57,839 nucleotides of DNA from an uncultured Muribaculaceae bacterium (GTDB lineage Bacteria > Bacteroidota > Bacteroidia > Bacteroidales > Muribaculaceae), in assembly GCA_910589055.1 (NCBI GenBank), contig CAJURN010000010.1, positions 1 to 57,839 on the forward strand, in the 5' to 3' direction. How positions within the stretch are numbered: the stretch's first letter is position 1; each line of letters opens with the position of its first letter. This document shows, piece after piece, positions 14,952 to 24,341 of the stretch. Both the position numbers and the translations under genes were made by a program. Under the pieces are notes generated by a model. That model ran no database searches. It saw nothing but the letters and a program-made list of their open reading frames with translations, and was not told the DNA's origin.

Positions 14952-16517
14952 ATGAAAAAAATTCTTTCCGCACTGTTTATAGCTTCATCCATGACGGGGC
15001 TTTTGGCTTTTGACTCTGAAGCCGCAAGCGTTTTTAAGGTAAACACCAACGAAACACATCAGACTATCGACGGTTTCGGGGCTTCCGACGCATGGTCGAT
15101 GGCCTTTCTCGGAAAAGCCGACCCGAAGATGAAAACATTCATCGCCGACCGCCTTTTCAGCGCGGAAACGGATTCCACGGGACAGCCTAAAGGCATAGCC
15201 CTGTCAATATGGCGATTCAATATCGGTGCCGGAAGTGCCGAACAAGGCGACAGCAGCCACATTAATTTCACCACCCGCACCGAGTGTTTTCTGAAACCTG
15301 ACGGCAGCTACGACTGGACCGCCCAGGCCGGGCAGAGGGAATTCATCCACATGGCCCGCGAGCGCGGTGTGCCCACTGTACTTGGATTTCTCAACTCTCC
15401 GCCTGTCTACTTCACGCAAAACGGTCTTGCCACCAACACCGGACGCGGCGGCACATATAACCTGCGGCCGGAATGTTACGGTGACTTCGCCGAATTTCTC
15501 GGAAACGTCGTGGAAGGCCTGGAGAAAAACGACGGCATACACATCGACATAATATCTCCTGTCAACGAACCCGACGGCCACTGGAACTGGATTGGGCCGA
15601 AGCAGGAAGGTACACCGGCCACAAAATATGAGATAGCACGTGCAACACGCCGCATCAGCGAGGAATTTACACGCCGCAAGCTCAACACACGCATAATCAT
15701 TCCGGAATCATCCGACTACCGCTGCCTTACAGGAATCTATGAGACTGCTCCCGACCGCGGCAATCTCATCCGCTCATTCTTCTCGCCCGACAGCACCGAG
15801 ACATATGTTGGAAATCTCCCCAACGTGATTCCGGCAATCGCCGCACACTCCTACTGGACCAACACTCCGGTGGATTCAATGAAATACTTCCGCATGGCCG
15901 TGCGCGACACACTCGCCACGACAGGCGCAGGCTTCTGGCAGAGCGAGCTGTGCATAATGCAGAACGACGAAGAAATCGGAGGAGGACACGGATTCGACAC
16001 CACGATGAAAACAGCCCTCTATGTGGCACGCGTGATTCACCACGACCTCGTCTACGCCGACGCAAAGACATGGCAATGGTGGCGCTCGGTGGGCGGAAAC
16101 TATAAGGACGGACTCATCTATCACCGTCACAACCGCCGTAACGGCACCGATTCCATATCCGACTCCCGACTGCTGTGGGCGCTCGGCAATTACAGCCGCT
16201 TCATTCGCCCGGGAGCCGTTCGTCTTGGCGTGAGCCGCGACGGAATCAGTGGCGAAGATGCAGCCACCGATACCCGCGGGCTCATGTGCTCGGCCTACCG
16301 CAATACCGACGGATCCACCGTAGTTGTGATGATAAACTACTCCGACACAGCGCACGAAGCCGTCATTGACCCGGCATCGGGAGCCAAGGAAATGAATCTT
16401 TGGCGCACCTCCGACGTCGAAGGCGAAACCCTGCGCCACATCGGCAGCGCCAAAGCCGGAAAATCCGTCACCTTCCCCCCACGCTCCATCACCACCCTCA
16501 CAACAGCCGGTCAATAA
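14952..16517 (+). CDS. exported glycoside hydrolase family 30
   Basis: This 521-aa enzyme has a signal peptide (MKKILSALFIASSMTGLLAF...SEAA) and a GH30 clan-A barrel with a small C-terminal beta domain. The opening TIDGFGASDAWSM, the acid/base Glu206 in SPVNEPDGHWNW and the nucleophile Glu332 in FWQSELCIM fit the retaining GH30 mechanism. GH30 members cleave beta-1,6-glucans or galactans, xylans or glucosylceramides; the subfamily and substrate cannot be read by eye. ATG 14952 is chosen because it begins the signal peptide and follows a promoter box; the longer frame from 14907 would precede the likely transcript. It is not beside SusC/D genes, so it is a lone degradative enzyme. Confidence 0.85.
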   Translation: MKKILSALFIASSMTGLLAFDSEAASVFKVNTNETHQTIDGFGASDAWSMAFLGKADPKMKTFIADRLFSAETDSTGQPKGIALSIWRFNIGAGSAEQGDSSHINFTTRTECFLKPDGSYDWTAQAGQREFIHMARERGVPTVLGFLNSPPVYFTQNGLATNTGRGGTYNLRPECYGDFAEFLGNVVEGLEKNDGIHIDIISPVNEPDGHWNWIGPKQEGTPATKYEIARATRRISEEFTRRKLNTRIIIPESSDYRCLTGIYETAPDRGNLIRSFFSPDSTETYVGNLPNVIPAIAAHSYWTNTPVDSMKYFRMAVRDTLATTGAGFWQSELCIMQNDEEIGGGHGFDTTMKTALYVARVIHHDLVYADAKTWQWWRSVGGNYKDGLIYHRHNRRNGTDSISDSRLLWALGNYSRFIRPGAVRLGVSRDGISGEDAATDTRGLMCSAYRNTDGSTVVVMINYSDTAHEAVIDPASGAKEMNLWRTSDVEGETLRHIGSAKAGKSVTFPPRSITTLTTAGQ

Positions 16518-16555
16518 TATTGCTTTTTTCGAACGGCATCTGATTAATAATTCCT

Positions 16556-16563
16556 AACTTTGC
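16556..16563 (+). promoter_or_regulatory. -7 box almost touching the YfhO start codon
   Basis: TAACTTTG matches TAnnTTTG and ends 3 nt before the ATG at 16567. With the usual spacing the transcript would begin at or next to the ATG, suggesting a leaderless message. There is no good -33 box. Confidence 0.45.
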
Positions 16564-16566
16564 GGC

Positions 16567-19215
16567 ATGGACAAGATTAAAGATTTTTTCAAGCAATCCC
16601 AGGTATGGGGATTTTTCGTGTCGGTAGTTGTTATGGCCGTGATTTCTCTGGCTTTCTTCTATCCCGACGCTTTTGAAGGCAACACTCTGCGCCAGGCCGA
16701 TATGCAGCAGGGCGCTGCAAATGGTCAGGAAGCTCTTCTGTGGGAGCAGCAGACCGGCGAAAAGGCTCTGTGGACCAACTCGCTTTTCTCAGGCATGCCC
16801 ACATTCCAGATTTCACCGTCGTACCCCTCCAACAGCCTTTTCACATGGCTCAATGATGTGTACGGTCTTTGGCTTCCGGCTCCGGCCAATCTTCTGTTCA
16901 TGATGATGTTCGGATTCCTGATTCTGCTGTATGCCCTGAAGATGCGCTGGTACTATGCACTTATCGGAGCTGTGGCATGGGGATTCTCGTCCTACTTCAT
17001 AATAATAATAGGTGCAGGACACATCTGGAAGTTCCTCGCCCTGACATATATTCCGCCTACAATCGCGGGAATAATCCTGCTCTACCGCAACCGGTATCTC
17101 AGTGGAGCTGCCATGACGGCTCTGTCCGCCATGCTTCAGCTCAATGCCAACCATCCGCAGATGACCTATTATTTCGGTTTTGTAATCGTGGCAATAGCTG
17201 TGGCCTATCTTGTGGAGGCAATACGTAACAAGACTGTGCGCCGCTGGGCTGTGGCAAGCGTGATAGCCATCGGAGCCGGAGCTCTCGCCTTGGGAGCAAA
17301 CCTGCCCTCGCTTTACAACACTTACGAATATGCCAAGGAAACGAAGCGCTCGCAGTCGGAACTCACTCCTCTCAATCAGTCTGGCGAGGATGTGCAGGCA
17401 AATGCGTCGCGTCCTACGGGAGGTCTGCCCCGCGAACAGATTGTGGGCTGGAGCTACGGCCGCTCGGAAATGTTCTCGCTTCTTGTGCCTAATATCAAGG
17501 GCGGAGCCACCGCACGTCCTGAAAAAGGCCAGCAGACTTACATGTCGCTCGACCGCCTCGAGGGAGCATCCGAATATGCAGGCACGCCCGGAGCGGCACT
17601 TCTTCCTTATCTGTCGCAGTACTTCAACGATTCTGAAGGTACCAACGGCCCGGTATATGTGGGAATCATCATTTTCGCGCTATTCCTGTTAGGCTGCATA
17701 ATTGTCAAAGGTCCACTCAAATGGGCGCTGCTTGTGAGCACAGTGCTGTCGCTGCTGCTCGCGCTCGGAGCAAATTTTGCGGCCTTGACCGATTTCATGA
17801 TTTACAACTTCCCGCTCTACAATAAGTTCCGCGCCGTTGAAAGTATTCTCGTCATAGCCGAGTTCACGATACCCTTGCTTGCCATTCTCGGCCTGCACAA
17901 GCTCTTTACCATCGAGAACGCACTCACAACCTACATGAAACCCCTGGCCGTTTCGTTCGGAGTGCCTGCGGTTGTATGCCTTGCGGCTGCTCTCGCTCCC
18001 GGAATGTTCGGCGAAGCAATAACCTCGGGCGATATCGCGGCATCCGAAAATATTCAAGGTCAGCTATATCAGATGGCCCAGAGCCAGGGTGCGTCACGTC
18101 AGGACATCGACAATGCCCTCTATTATTACTCGCTCAATAATCCGGCCAACATCGACGCCATCACCACCCTCCGCCACGGAATGGTGAAAGCCGACGGCTG
18201 GCGCTCGCTCGCCTTCCTTGCCCTTGCTGCCGGTGTGATATTCCTTTTCATGCGTCGCCGCATCAGCCTCGCCATTGCTGCCGGAGCCGTCGGCGTGCTC
18301 GTTTTCTCCGACCTCTACACCGCCGACAAGCGATATGTTAGCCACGACAGTTTTTGCACTCCTGAAGCCACGGCAGCGGAAATATTCACTCCCGATGCAA
18401 TCGACAATTCCATACTTCAGGACACTGCGGCCAGCTACCGAGTACTCGACATTCCCGGATTCGGCTCAGCCAACCGTTCCTACTTCCATAAGATGATAGG
18501 CGGCTATCATGCGGCGAAACTCAACCGTTATGAGGATCTTATACAACGCCAACTCACACCCGCCCTTTCATACGGCTATATGCCCGAAGTGCGCAACGAC
18601 AGCATCATTGCAATGTATTCGCCCGAAGAGCAGGCTGTATTGAATAGTCTTGCCGCAAGCTACCGCGTGCTCGACATGCTCAATACAAAGTACATAATCA
18701 CCGGCGACCCGAAAGCTCCGCTGGTGCAGAACACCCGTGCTCTCGGCAATGCGTGGCTCGTAGATAAACTGACATTCACTGATGGCGCCGATGCCGAAAT
18801 GGCTGCCCTGTCGGCAATCAATCCTGCCGATGAAGCCGTGGCTGACCGCAGTTTCGCCGATATTCTTCCTGCTGAACTTCCTTCGGCTGCCCCCGGCGAT
18901 ACCATCTACATGACATCTTATTCACCCAACACTCTCAAGTATCATGCAGCCACAGCGACAGGAGGTCTCGGAGTGTTCTCGGAAGTATATTTCCCATGGG
19001 GATGGCATGCCGAGATTGACGGAGAAGAAGTGCCCATGGCTCGCGTCAACTACATTCTGCGCGCGTTGCCTATCCCTGCCGGAAGCCACGAAATCACAAT
19101 GACATTCGCCCCGGCTTCAATCGGAATCACCGTCAACATAGCCTACGCCTGCGTCACACTGATATATCTGCTGCTACTCGCCGCAATAGCCTTCAGATTC
19201 CGCAAAGATGTATAA
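16567..19215 (+). CDS. YfhO family multi-pass membrane protein
   Basis: This 882-aa protein has a first membrane helix at about residues 13-31, a periplasmic-type loop rich in Gln/Asn, and then many hydrophobic helices (for example LLFMMMFGFLILLYAL and YFIIIIGAGHIWKFLAL). A soluble C-terminal part (EVYFPWGWHAEIDGEEVPM) is followed by a last helix before the basic end. This is the layout of Bacteroidota YfhO/GT-C-like proteins; B. subtilis YfhO is needed for lipoteichoic-acid glycosylation. A surface-glycan glycosyltransferase role is inferred. The last 8 nt overlap the next frame. Confidence 0.82.
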   Translation: MDKIKDFFKQSQVWGFFVSVVVMAVISLAFFYPDAFEGNTLRQADMQQGAANGQEALLWEQQTGEKALWTNSLFSGMPTFQISPSYPSNSLFTWLNDVYGLWLPAPANLLFMMMFGFLILLYALKMRWYYALIGAVAWGFSSYFIIIIGAGHIWKFLALTYIPPTIAGIILLYRNRYLSGAAMTALSAMLQLNANHPQMTYYFGFVIVAIAVAYLVEAIRNKTVRRWAVASVIAIGAGALALGANLPSLYNTYEYAKETKRSQSELTPLNQSGEDVQANASRPTGGLPREQIVGWSYGRSEMFSLLVPNIKGGATARPEKGQQTYMSLDRLEGASEYAGTPGAALLPYLSQYFNDSEGTNGPVYVGIIIFALFLLGCIIVKGPLKWALLVSTVLSLLLALGANFAALTDFMIYNFPLYNKFRAVESILVIAEFTIPLLAILGLHKLFTIENALTTYMKPLAVSFGVPAVVCLAAALAPGMFGEAITSGDIAASENIQGQLYQMAQSQGASRQDIDNALYYYSLNNPANIDAITTLRHGMVKADGWRSLAFLALAAGVIFLFMRRRISLAIAAGAVGVLVFSDLYTADKRYVSHDSFCTPEATAAEIFTPDAIDNSILQDTAASYRVLDIPGFGSANRSYFHKMIGGYHAAKLNRYEDLIQRQLTPALSYGYMPEVRNDSIIAMYSPEEQAVLNSLAASYRVLDMLNTKYIITGDPKAPLVQNTRALGNAWLVDKLTFTDGADAEMAALSAINPADEAVADRSFADILPAELPSAAPGDTIYMTSYSPNTLKYHAATATGGLGVFSEVYFPWGWHAEIDGEEVPMARVNYILRALPIPAGSHEITMTFAPASIGITVNIAYACVTLIYLLLLAAIAFRFRKDV

Positions 19216-19696
19216 TCCTCGCTGGTGGCAGCTCCTGCGGCACAGCCGCGGATTCGGGATTCATTCGCCCTTCGCATTCCGCTTCATTACCGAAGTTCTG
19301 AACGAAAGGCTTCCTTACTACGCCTACGACAATATAAACGCCACTGTGGACGGACATTCCGCCCACGAGTGGCGTACGCTATTCCGTGTGCTCGTGTATT
19401 TCCGTCCAAAAACTGTTGCAATTATTTCCGACAAGCCGGAATTTCACCGCGAGGCACGTCGGGTGCTGCATTTAGCCCTGCCGCAAGCAACGACTGCAGA
19501 AAGCACAGCCACTTCCGACTTCATCATATCCGACTGCTACGTTGCTGAACCATACCTTAATGCTTTCTTTTTCAGCGCAACGCCTGCCAACTATCCCCGC
19601 CCCTCCCACGGCATGACCTTCACAAACAACCGCACCCTCACCGTCCGCGCCGCCCTCAGCCATCTCCCCTCCCAACACATCCTCGTCCGTTTCTGA
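19208..19696 (+). CDS. uncharacterised protein with HSPFAFRFI N-terminus
   Basis: This 162-aa protein begins MYNPRWWQLLRHSRGFGIHSPFAFRFI. That opening is familiar from short Bacteroidota proteins often annotated as methyltransferase-like, but no clear SAM-binding glycine loop is visible and the length is short for a methyltransferase. It overlaps the YfhO gene by 8 nt, so the two are co-translated and may work together on an envelope glycan. The function is unknown. Confidence 0.6.
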   Translation: MYNPRWWQLLRHSRGFGIHSPFAFRFITEVLNERLPYYAYDNINATVDGHSAHEWRTLFRVLVYFRPKTVAIISDKPEFHREARRVLHLALPQATTAESTATSDFIISDCYVAEPYLNAFFFSATPANYPRPSHGMTFTNNRTLTVRAALSHLPSQHILVRF

Positions 19697-19710
19697 ACTC
19701 TTCCATAAGT

Positions 19711-19742
19711 TTGGATGTTCTAAAATAAATTATTATTTTTGT
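19711..19742 (+). promoter_or_regulatory. promoter of the ATPase/DUF234 gene
   Basis: TTTG (19711-19714), a 20-nt spacer and TATTTTTG (19735-19742) form a full Bacteroidetes promoter. The start site near 19748 leaves a leader of about 23 nt. Confidence 0.78.
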
Positions 19743-19770
19743 AGAAAATAATTTTTATAAAAAATAATTT

Positions 19771-21162
19771 ATGAAATTTCTTGACCGTAAAGAAGAGATT
19801 GCAGAACTCAAACGTGTTCTAAATCCTGAAACATCTGCAAAATTTGCCGTAGTGTTCGGCCGTCGCCGTCTTGGAAAATCCACACTCATCAAGCGTGTTC
19901 TTACTCCTGCCGACATATATTATATGGCAGGAGATTTAGTGGATAATGTACAGTTGGAAATGCTTCAGGAACTTCTTTCTCAGAAATTTCCGGAAATCGG
20001 CTTGGCTAAGTTCTCAGGATGGGAAGAATTGTTGCTGATGCTCAATAAACTTACCGCCGAACAATTTACTCTATGTCTCGACGAATTTCCTTATATGGTG
20101 AAACATTCGCCCGAATTACCATCCATTTTACAAAGACTTCTCGATACGAAAGAATTGAAATATAACCTTGTCATTTGCGGTAGCTCACAGCGCATGATGC
20201 AGGAAATGATTCTTAGTCAGACTGAACCTCTTTACGGCCGTGCAGATGCGATTCTAAATGTACAACCCATCCCCCTGCCATATCTCCAAAGAGGATTACA
20301 TCTCGATTCAGTATCAACTATTGAAGAATACAGTGTTTGGGGTGGAGTTCCTCGATATTGGGAGCTCAGGGAAGAGTATAAATCTCTCATGGACGCTATA
20401 AGAGCAATGTTACTCGGACCGACAGCGGTTTTATATGATGAACCTAAAAAACTTTTTCTCGACGATATGAAAGTGACAGTACAGTCGGAATCTCTTATGG
20501 CTGTGATTGCCGGCGGAGCCAACCGATTATCCGAGATTGCCGCGAGGATGGGACGTGATGCCACATCCCTCTCCGCACCACTTGACCGTCTTATCCAGAT
20601 GTCCTATATACGTCGTGAAATACCTTTTGGCGAAAGCCCCAAGAAATCGAAACGTGGGATATATAAGATAAATGACCCCATGATGGACTTTTACTACACT
20701 TTCATCATGCCTAATATGTCAAGTCTCGGACGAGGTCGGAAAAATTTCGTGATGGAAGAAATTGAAGATAGATTTACAGACTATGTGTCGCGACAATGGG
20801 AAAATCTATGCAAAGAAGCTGTGAGCGGCAACAAACTTTTTGGATATAGATGGAATGAGGCTGAAAGATGGTGGGGTACTGTACCCGGAAAAGAAAAAGG
20901 TACCTTTAAAGAAATGGAATTTGATGTAATAGCGGAATCCACAGATGGAAAAGCCATACTCGTTGGAGAATGTAAATGGACTAATCCCGAAATTGCGGCG
21001 GAAGTACATAGAAAACTTATTGAAAAAATATCATTGTTACCTTTTGCCAAAGGTAAAGAAATCATTCCTGTATTGTTTTTGAAAAACAAGCCAAAAGATA
21101 ATTCCGAAAATATAAAAATTCTATATCCTCAGGATGTGATTGATTGCATGTACACCGACTGA
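19771..21162 (+). CDS. AAA ATPase with C-terminal DUF234 nuclease-like domain
   Basis: This is a 463-aa protein of the archaeal-type ATPase family. Walker A is GRRRLGKST (30-38, Lys36) and Walker B is LCLDE (101-105). A middle winged-helix region (RLSEIAARMGRDATSLSAPL) precedes a C-terminal DUF234 domain whose MEFDVIAE...VGECKW matches a PD-(D/E)xK nuclease core. Such genes are frequent, patchy accessory genes in Bacteroidota, with proposed roles in DNA processing or defence but no proven function. It is AT-richer than its neighbours and bounded by its own promoter and a strong terminator, like an autonomous cassette. Confidence 0.83.
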   Translation: MKFLDRKEEIAELKRVLNPETSAKFAVVFGRRRLGKSTLIKRVLTPADIYYMAGDLVDNVQLEMLQELLSQKFPEIGLAKFSGWEELLLMLNKLTAEQFTLCLDEFPYMVKHSPELPSILQRLLDTKELKYNLVICGSSQRMMQEMILSQTEPLYGRADAILNVQPIPLPYLQRGLHLDSVSTIEEYSVWGGVPRYWELREEYKSLMDAIRAMLLGPTAVLYDEPKKLFLDDMKVTVQSESLMAVIAGGANRLSEIAARMGRDATSLSAPLDRLIQMSYIRREIPFGESPKKSKRGIYKINDPMMDFYYTFIMPNMSSLGRGRKNFVMEEIEDRFTDYVSRQWENLCKEAVSGNKLFGYRWNEAERWWGTVPGKEKGTFKEMEFDVIAESTDGKAILVGECKWTNPEIAAEVHRKLIEKISLLPFAKGKEIIPVLFLKNKPKDNSENIKILYPQDVIDCMYTD

Positions 21163-21264
21163 TATCTAACCTCAAAAATATTTAAAGTAGTATTAATGTA
21201 AATTTACATATTACTATCACTTTTATTTACATTGTATGCTACTGATAATATGTAGTTTGAAAAG

Positions 21265-21305
21265 TTATCAACATACATGTAGATAACTTTTGAGGGTTTA
21301 TAAAC
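21265..21305. other. inverted TTATCAACA module, copy 1
   Basis: TTATCAACA (21265-21273), a 4-nt spacer and TGTAGATAA (21278-21286) form an inverted pair, followed after about 9 nt by GTTTATAAAC (21296-21305). The same geometry recurs at 24978 and 26949. The 9-mers resemble DnaA boxes (TTATCCACA). The last bases overlap the terminator stem. Confidence 0.6.
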
Positions 21306-21350
21306 AGATATCGCCCCGGCGAAGATTTCCGTCGGGGCGATATCTGTTTA
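21301..21350. terminator. bidirectional terminator between ATPase and alkaline phosphatase
   Basis: The arms TAAACAGATATCGCCCCG (21301-21318) and their exact reverse complement (21333-21350) form an 18-bp perfect stem around a 14-nt loop. It lies between convergent genes, 138 nt past the ATPase stop and 15 nt past the phosphatase stop, and can serve both. Confidence 0.85.
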
Positions 21351-21364
21351 TATTATGTTCGGAA

Positions 21365-22756
21365 TTATTTTCCGGCGGCTTTGCGGATAAGCCCGGGAAG
21401 ATTACTGTTGTTGTTGAAACCTTTGAAAAGGTCGCTGCCAACACCTACGGCAAACACAGGTACGGGATTACCGGAATGGCTGGTAGTGGTGTACTTGAGT
21501 CCGCAGGCATCATTGAACACACGGAACACGTCAACGGCGAAAGCATTGAAGTTGGCATAGAGTGTTTTCTGATCTTCGGTGTTGCGGAGTTCGAAAGTGC
21601 GGTCGAAAAGCTGTTTGAGATTTTCTTCATTCTGCGCGCTCACAGGCACGTGGGTAAACAGACCGAGGTTTTCGGTAAGATAATCCTTCATGTCGTCCCA
21701 GGTGTAGTTCATACGTGACTTGAGAAGCCCCTTGCAATAGGCGCTGAATTCCTCTTTTGATATCTTCTGATACTTCACATATTTGAGCTGGTCGGGAATG
21801 ACGGGATTGGGATGCGACAGGGCGAGACCGCCGGTGTCATGATCGGCGGTGACTACAATAAGGGTTTCATCGGGATGCTGACGATAGAAATCAAAGGCTA
21901 CCTCGAGGGCTTCGTTGAAATTGAGAATCTCGATGATTGCCGCACCACCGTCGTTTGCATGCAGGGCATGGTCGATGTTGCCGCCCTCAACCATCATGAA
22001 AAACTTATCGGGTGATGTTTTCTCAAGATGAGCAAGACAGGTTGAAGCAATCTGAGGCAAAGTAAGTATGCCGGAGATTGAATCCACGGTGTAACCTATG
22101 TTGTTTGCTCCCGTACCTTCATTGTTGAGAAGAAGAACTTTCTCTGATTTTATATCGGCAATCTCAGCGGGACCGCGGACAATCTGCACATTATTTTTAG
22201 CAAAACGTTCGAGCACGTCGGTTGCATTTCCCTGTTTGTCCTTGAGTCCACGGAGTCCGGCACCTGCCATGAAGTCATAGCCGTTCTCGGCCATCTGACA
22301 ATCAATCTCGTAGTACATCGAGCGGTTGGGCACATGGGCGTAGAAAGCTCCGGGGGTTGCATCATCCGGGGCGACAGAGGTAACCACACCAACGCCGTAG
22401 CCCTCGTCCTTGAACATCTTTGCTATCGAAGTGACAGCCGTTGTGTCAGGAGCCATGCCGAGCATGTAGTTTTTTGTCTTGTATCCTGTCGACAGGGCTG
22501 TTCCGGCGGCCGAAGAGTCGGTGATAGGCTTGGAAGCCGAATAAGTCATGCACCATCCCACTACGGGCATCTGCATCATCAGAAGAGGCTGCTCATTCTG
22601 CAACTCCATGCGGTTGTAGGTTTCGGCGGCGAGAACCGGGCCCATGCCCATGCCGTCGCCTATATAATAGAAAATATACTTCGCGTCTGCGGCGGAAGCC
22701 GACATTACACCTGCAAAAAGCATGGCTGCGGAAATCAGTGTTGTTTTCAGTTTCAC
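21365..22756 (-). CDS. exported alkaline phosphatase
   Basis: This 463-aa periplasmic or surface metallophosphatase has a signal peptide ending near SASAADA. IFYYIGDGMG carries the first metal Asp, and ITDSSAAGTALSTG carries the nucleophile Ser81. HALHANDGG, VTADHDTGG and HSGNPVPVFAVG supply the Zn/Mg ligands. The family releases phosphate from monoesters. It lies downstream of the GH3 gene by 49 nt in the same direction and may be co-transcribed with it. Whether it is phosphate-regulated is not visible. Confidence 0.92.
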   Translation of the reverse strand: MKLKTTLISAAMLFAGVMSASAADAKYIFYYIGDGMGMGPVLAAETYNRMELQNEQPLLMMQMPVVGWCMTYSASKPITDSSAAGTALSTGYKTKNYMLGMAPDTTAVTSIAKMFKDEGYGVGVVTSVAPDDATPGAFYAHVPNRSMYYEIDCQMAENGYDFMAGAGLRGLKDKQGNATDVLERFAKNNVQIVRGPAEIADIKSEKVLLLNNEGTGANNIGYTVDSISGILTLPQIASTCLAHLEKTSPDKFFMMVEGGNIDHALHANDGGAAIIEILNFNEALEVAFDFYRQHPDETLIVVTADHDTGGLALSHPNPVIPDQLKYVKYQKISKEEFSAYCKGLLKSRMNYTWDDMKDYLTENLGLFTHVPVSAQNEENLKQLFDRTFELRNTEDQKTLYANFNAFAVDVFRVFNDACGLKYTTTSHSGNPVPVFAVGVGSDLFKGFNNNSNLPGLIRKAAGK

Positions 22757-22805
22757 GGCTAAAATAGTTAGAGTTTAAAATTATGTATGATTAATATTGT
22801 TTTTT

Positions 22806-24341
22806 TCAGATGTTGATAATTCTGTCGATAAGTCCGGGATCGTTGCTCAGACGCGGAACCTTGCGCTGCCCTCCGAGTTTTCCCGTGGCTGCGAGCCAGC
22901 GTTCGAACAGTCCCGCCGGAGCCTCGGTTATTTCAAGTCTGCTGAGGAAAATACCATGGCTGCGCTTGGCCTGATAATCGGAATTCTGCTTCTGAAGTTC
23001 CTCGTCAAGAATATCGGCAAACTTTTCCACCGACTCAGGCCGTACCGACCATTCAATAAGCCATCGGTGATAGCCTTTATTTGCTCCGGCGGCGAATACC
23101 GGCCCTGCGGTGAAGTTTTCGACAGCGGCTCCTGTGCGACGGCAAGTCTCGGCAATGGCAGCCTCGGCGTTATGAACCATCAGTTCCTCACCGAAAGCGT
23201 TGATGAAGCATTTGGTGCGTCCTGCTATACTTATTCCCAAATACGGCTCAGTACATTCAATCTTCACCGTATCTCCGGGCATGTAGCGCCAGAGTCCGTT
23301 GCAGGAGCTTATTACAAGGACATACGTTCTGCCCTGTTCAACTTTCCATACCGGAACCGTCTCCAGACTGCCGCGCTCATAGTCTTCAAGCGGAATGAAT
23401 TCATAGAATATTCCGCCGTCAATCATGAGCATCATGCGGCCCGGCTCGCGCTCACACTGCATGGCAAAGAATCCTTCCGAGGCATTATACGTTTCCATAT
23501 AGCGCATGCGCGTGGAATCAATCAGGCTGTCGTACTGCATGCGGTACGGCTCAAATGATATACCTCCGTGAAAGAATACTTCCAGATCAGGCCATACCTG
23601 ATGCAGTTCTTCCGCACCCTTGGCTCGCATTACCTCCTTTATAACGGTCATGAACCACGACGGGACGCCGGAAATATTTGTCACATTCTCACCCATGGAA
23701 GCCTTGACAAGCGCAGGAAGTTTTTCCTGCCAATCGGCCATCAATGCTATATTGCGCGCAGGCACACGCACGAGATTAGCCAGCGGATTTATGCCTTCGA
23801 TGAGATTGGCCGAAAGATCGCCAACCTTCACCCCGGCGGGAAGATCCTTCACCTCATTGGCGAAACTTCCTCCGAGTATGAATCCTTTTCCGGCAAATAT
23901 CCTGCTGTCGGGATATAACCTTAGATAATGGGCAACGGTATATAATCCGCCGCGGTAATGATTGAAGCGCAACGAATCCTCGGTGACAGGGATATATTTG
24001 CTCTTTCCTCCGGAAGTACCCGATGACTGGGCGAAACGTCGTGTGACCCCGGGCCACAGTATATTCTTTTCACCCCTTACCATACGCTCGGTAAGGTCGC
24101 GGATATCCTCGTATTCAACCACCGGAATCCGGCTTGTAAAAAAGCTGTAAATATCTTCGGACGGTGTGATTTCTCCCAATCCGTATTTCTTGCCATATTC
24201 GCATGCCGCTCCTTGTCGCAGCAGATAGGCGAGTATTTTGCGCTGGCAACGCTCCATCTCTCCGCGCGATGCGTGGCATTTCAACGAGGCATCTGCCCGA
24301 CGAACAAAAAACGGACGTACTATGGGTGTGAAATTCATCAT
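22806..24341 (-). CDS. GH3 auxin-responsive promoter family (acyl-acid-amido synthetase-like) protein
   Basis: This 511-aa adenylating enzyme resembles plant GH3 acyl-amido synthetases and belongs to the ANL superfamily. The ATP motif is FAQSSGTSGGKSKYIP, followed by YNASEGFFAMQ and the C-terminal hinge region SCNGLWRYMPGDTV and GRTKCFINAFGEEL. Bacterial GH3 proteins are widespread in Bacteroidota without a proven substrate. A TTG codon opens the frame at 24347, but the tandem ATGs at 24341 and 24338 are the credible start. A TAATTTTG box (24345-24352) sits only a few bases upstream, hinting at a leaderless message. Confidence 0.87.
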   Translation of the reverse strand: MMNFTPIVRPFFVRRADASLKCHASRGEMERCQRKILAYLLRQGAACEYGKKYGLGEITPSEDIYSFFTSRIPVVEYEDIRDLTERMVRGEKNILWPGVTRRFAQSSGTSGGKSKYIPVTEDSLRFNHYRGGLYTVAHYLRLYPDSRIFAGKGFILGGSFANEVKDLPAGVKVGDLSANLIEGINPLANLVRVPARNIALMADWQEKLPALVKASMGENVTNISGVPSWFMTVIKEVMRAKGAEELHQVWPDLEVFFHGGISFEPYRMQYDSLIDSTRMRYMETYNASEGFFAMQCEREPGRMMLMIDGGIFYEFIPLEDYERGSLETVPVWKVEQGRTYVLVISSCNGLWRYMPGDTVKIECTEPYLGISIAGRTKCFINAFGEELMVHNAEAAIAETCRRTGAAVENFTAGPVFAAGANKGYHRWLIEWSVRPESVEKFADILDEELQKQNSDYQAKRSHGIFLSRLEITEAPAGLFERWLAATGKLGGQRKVPRLSNDPGLIDRIINI

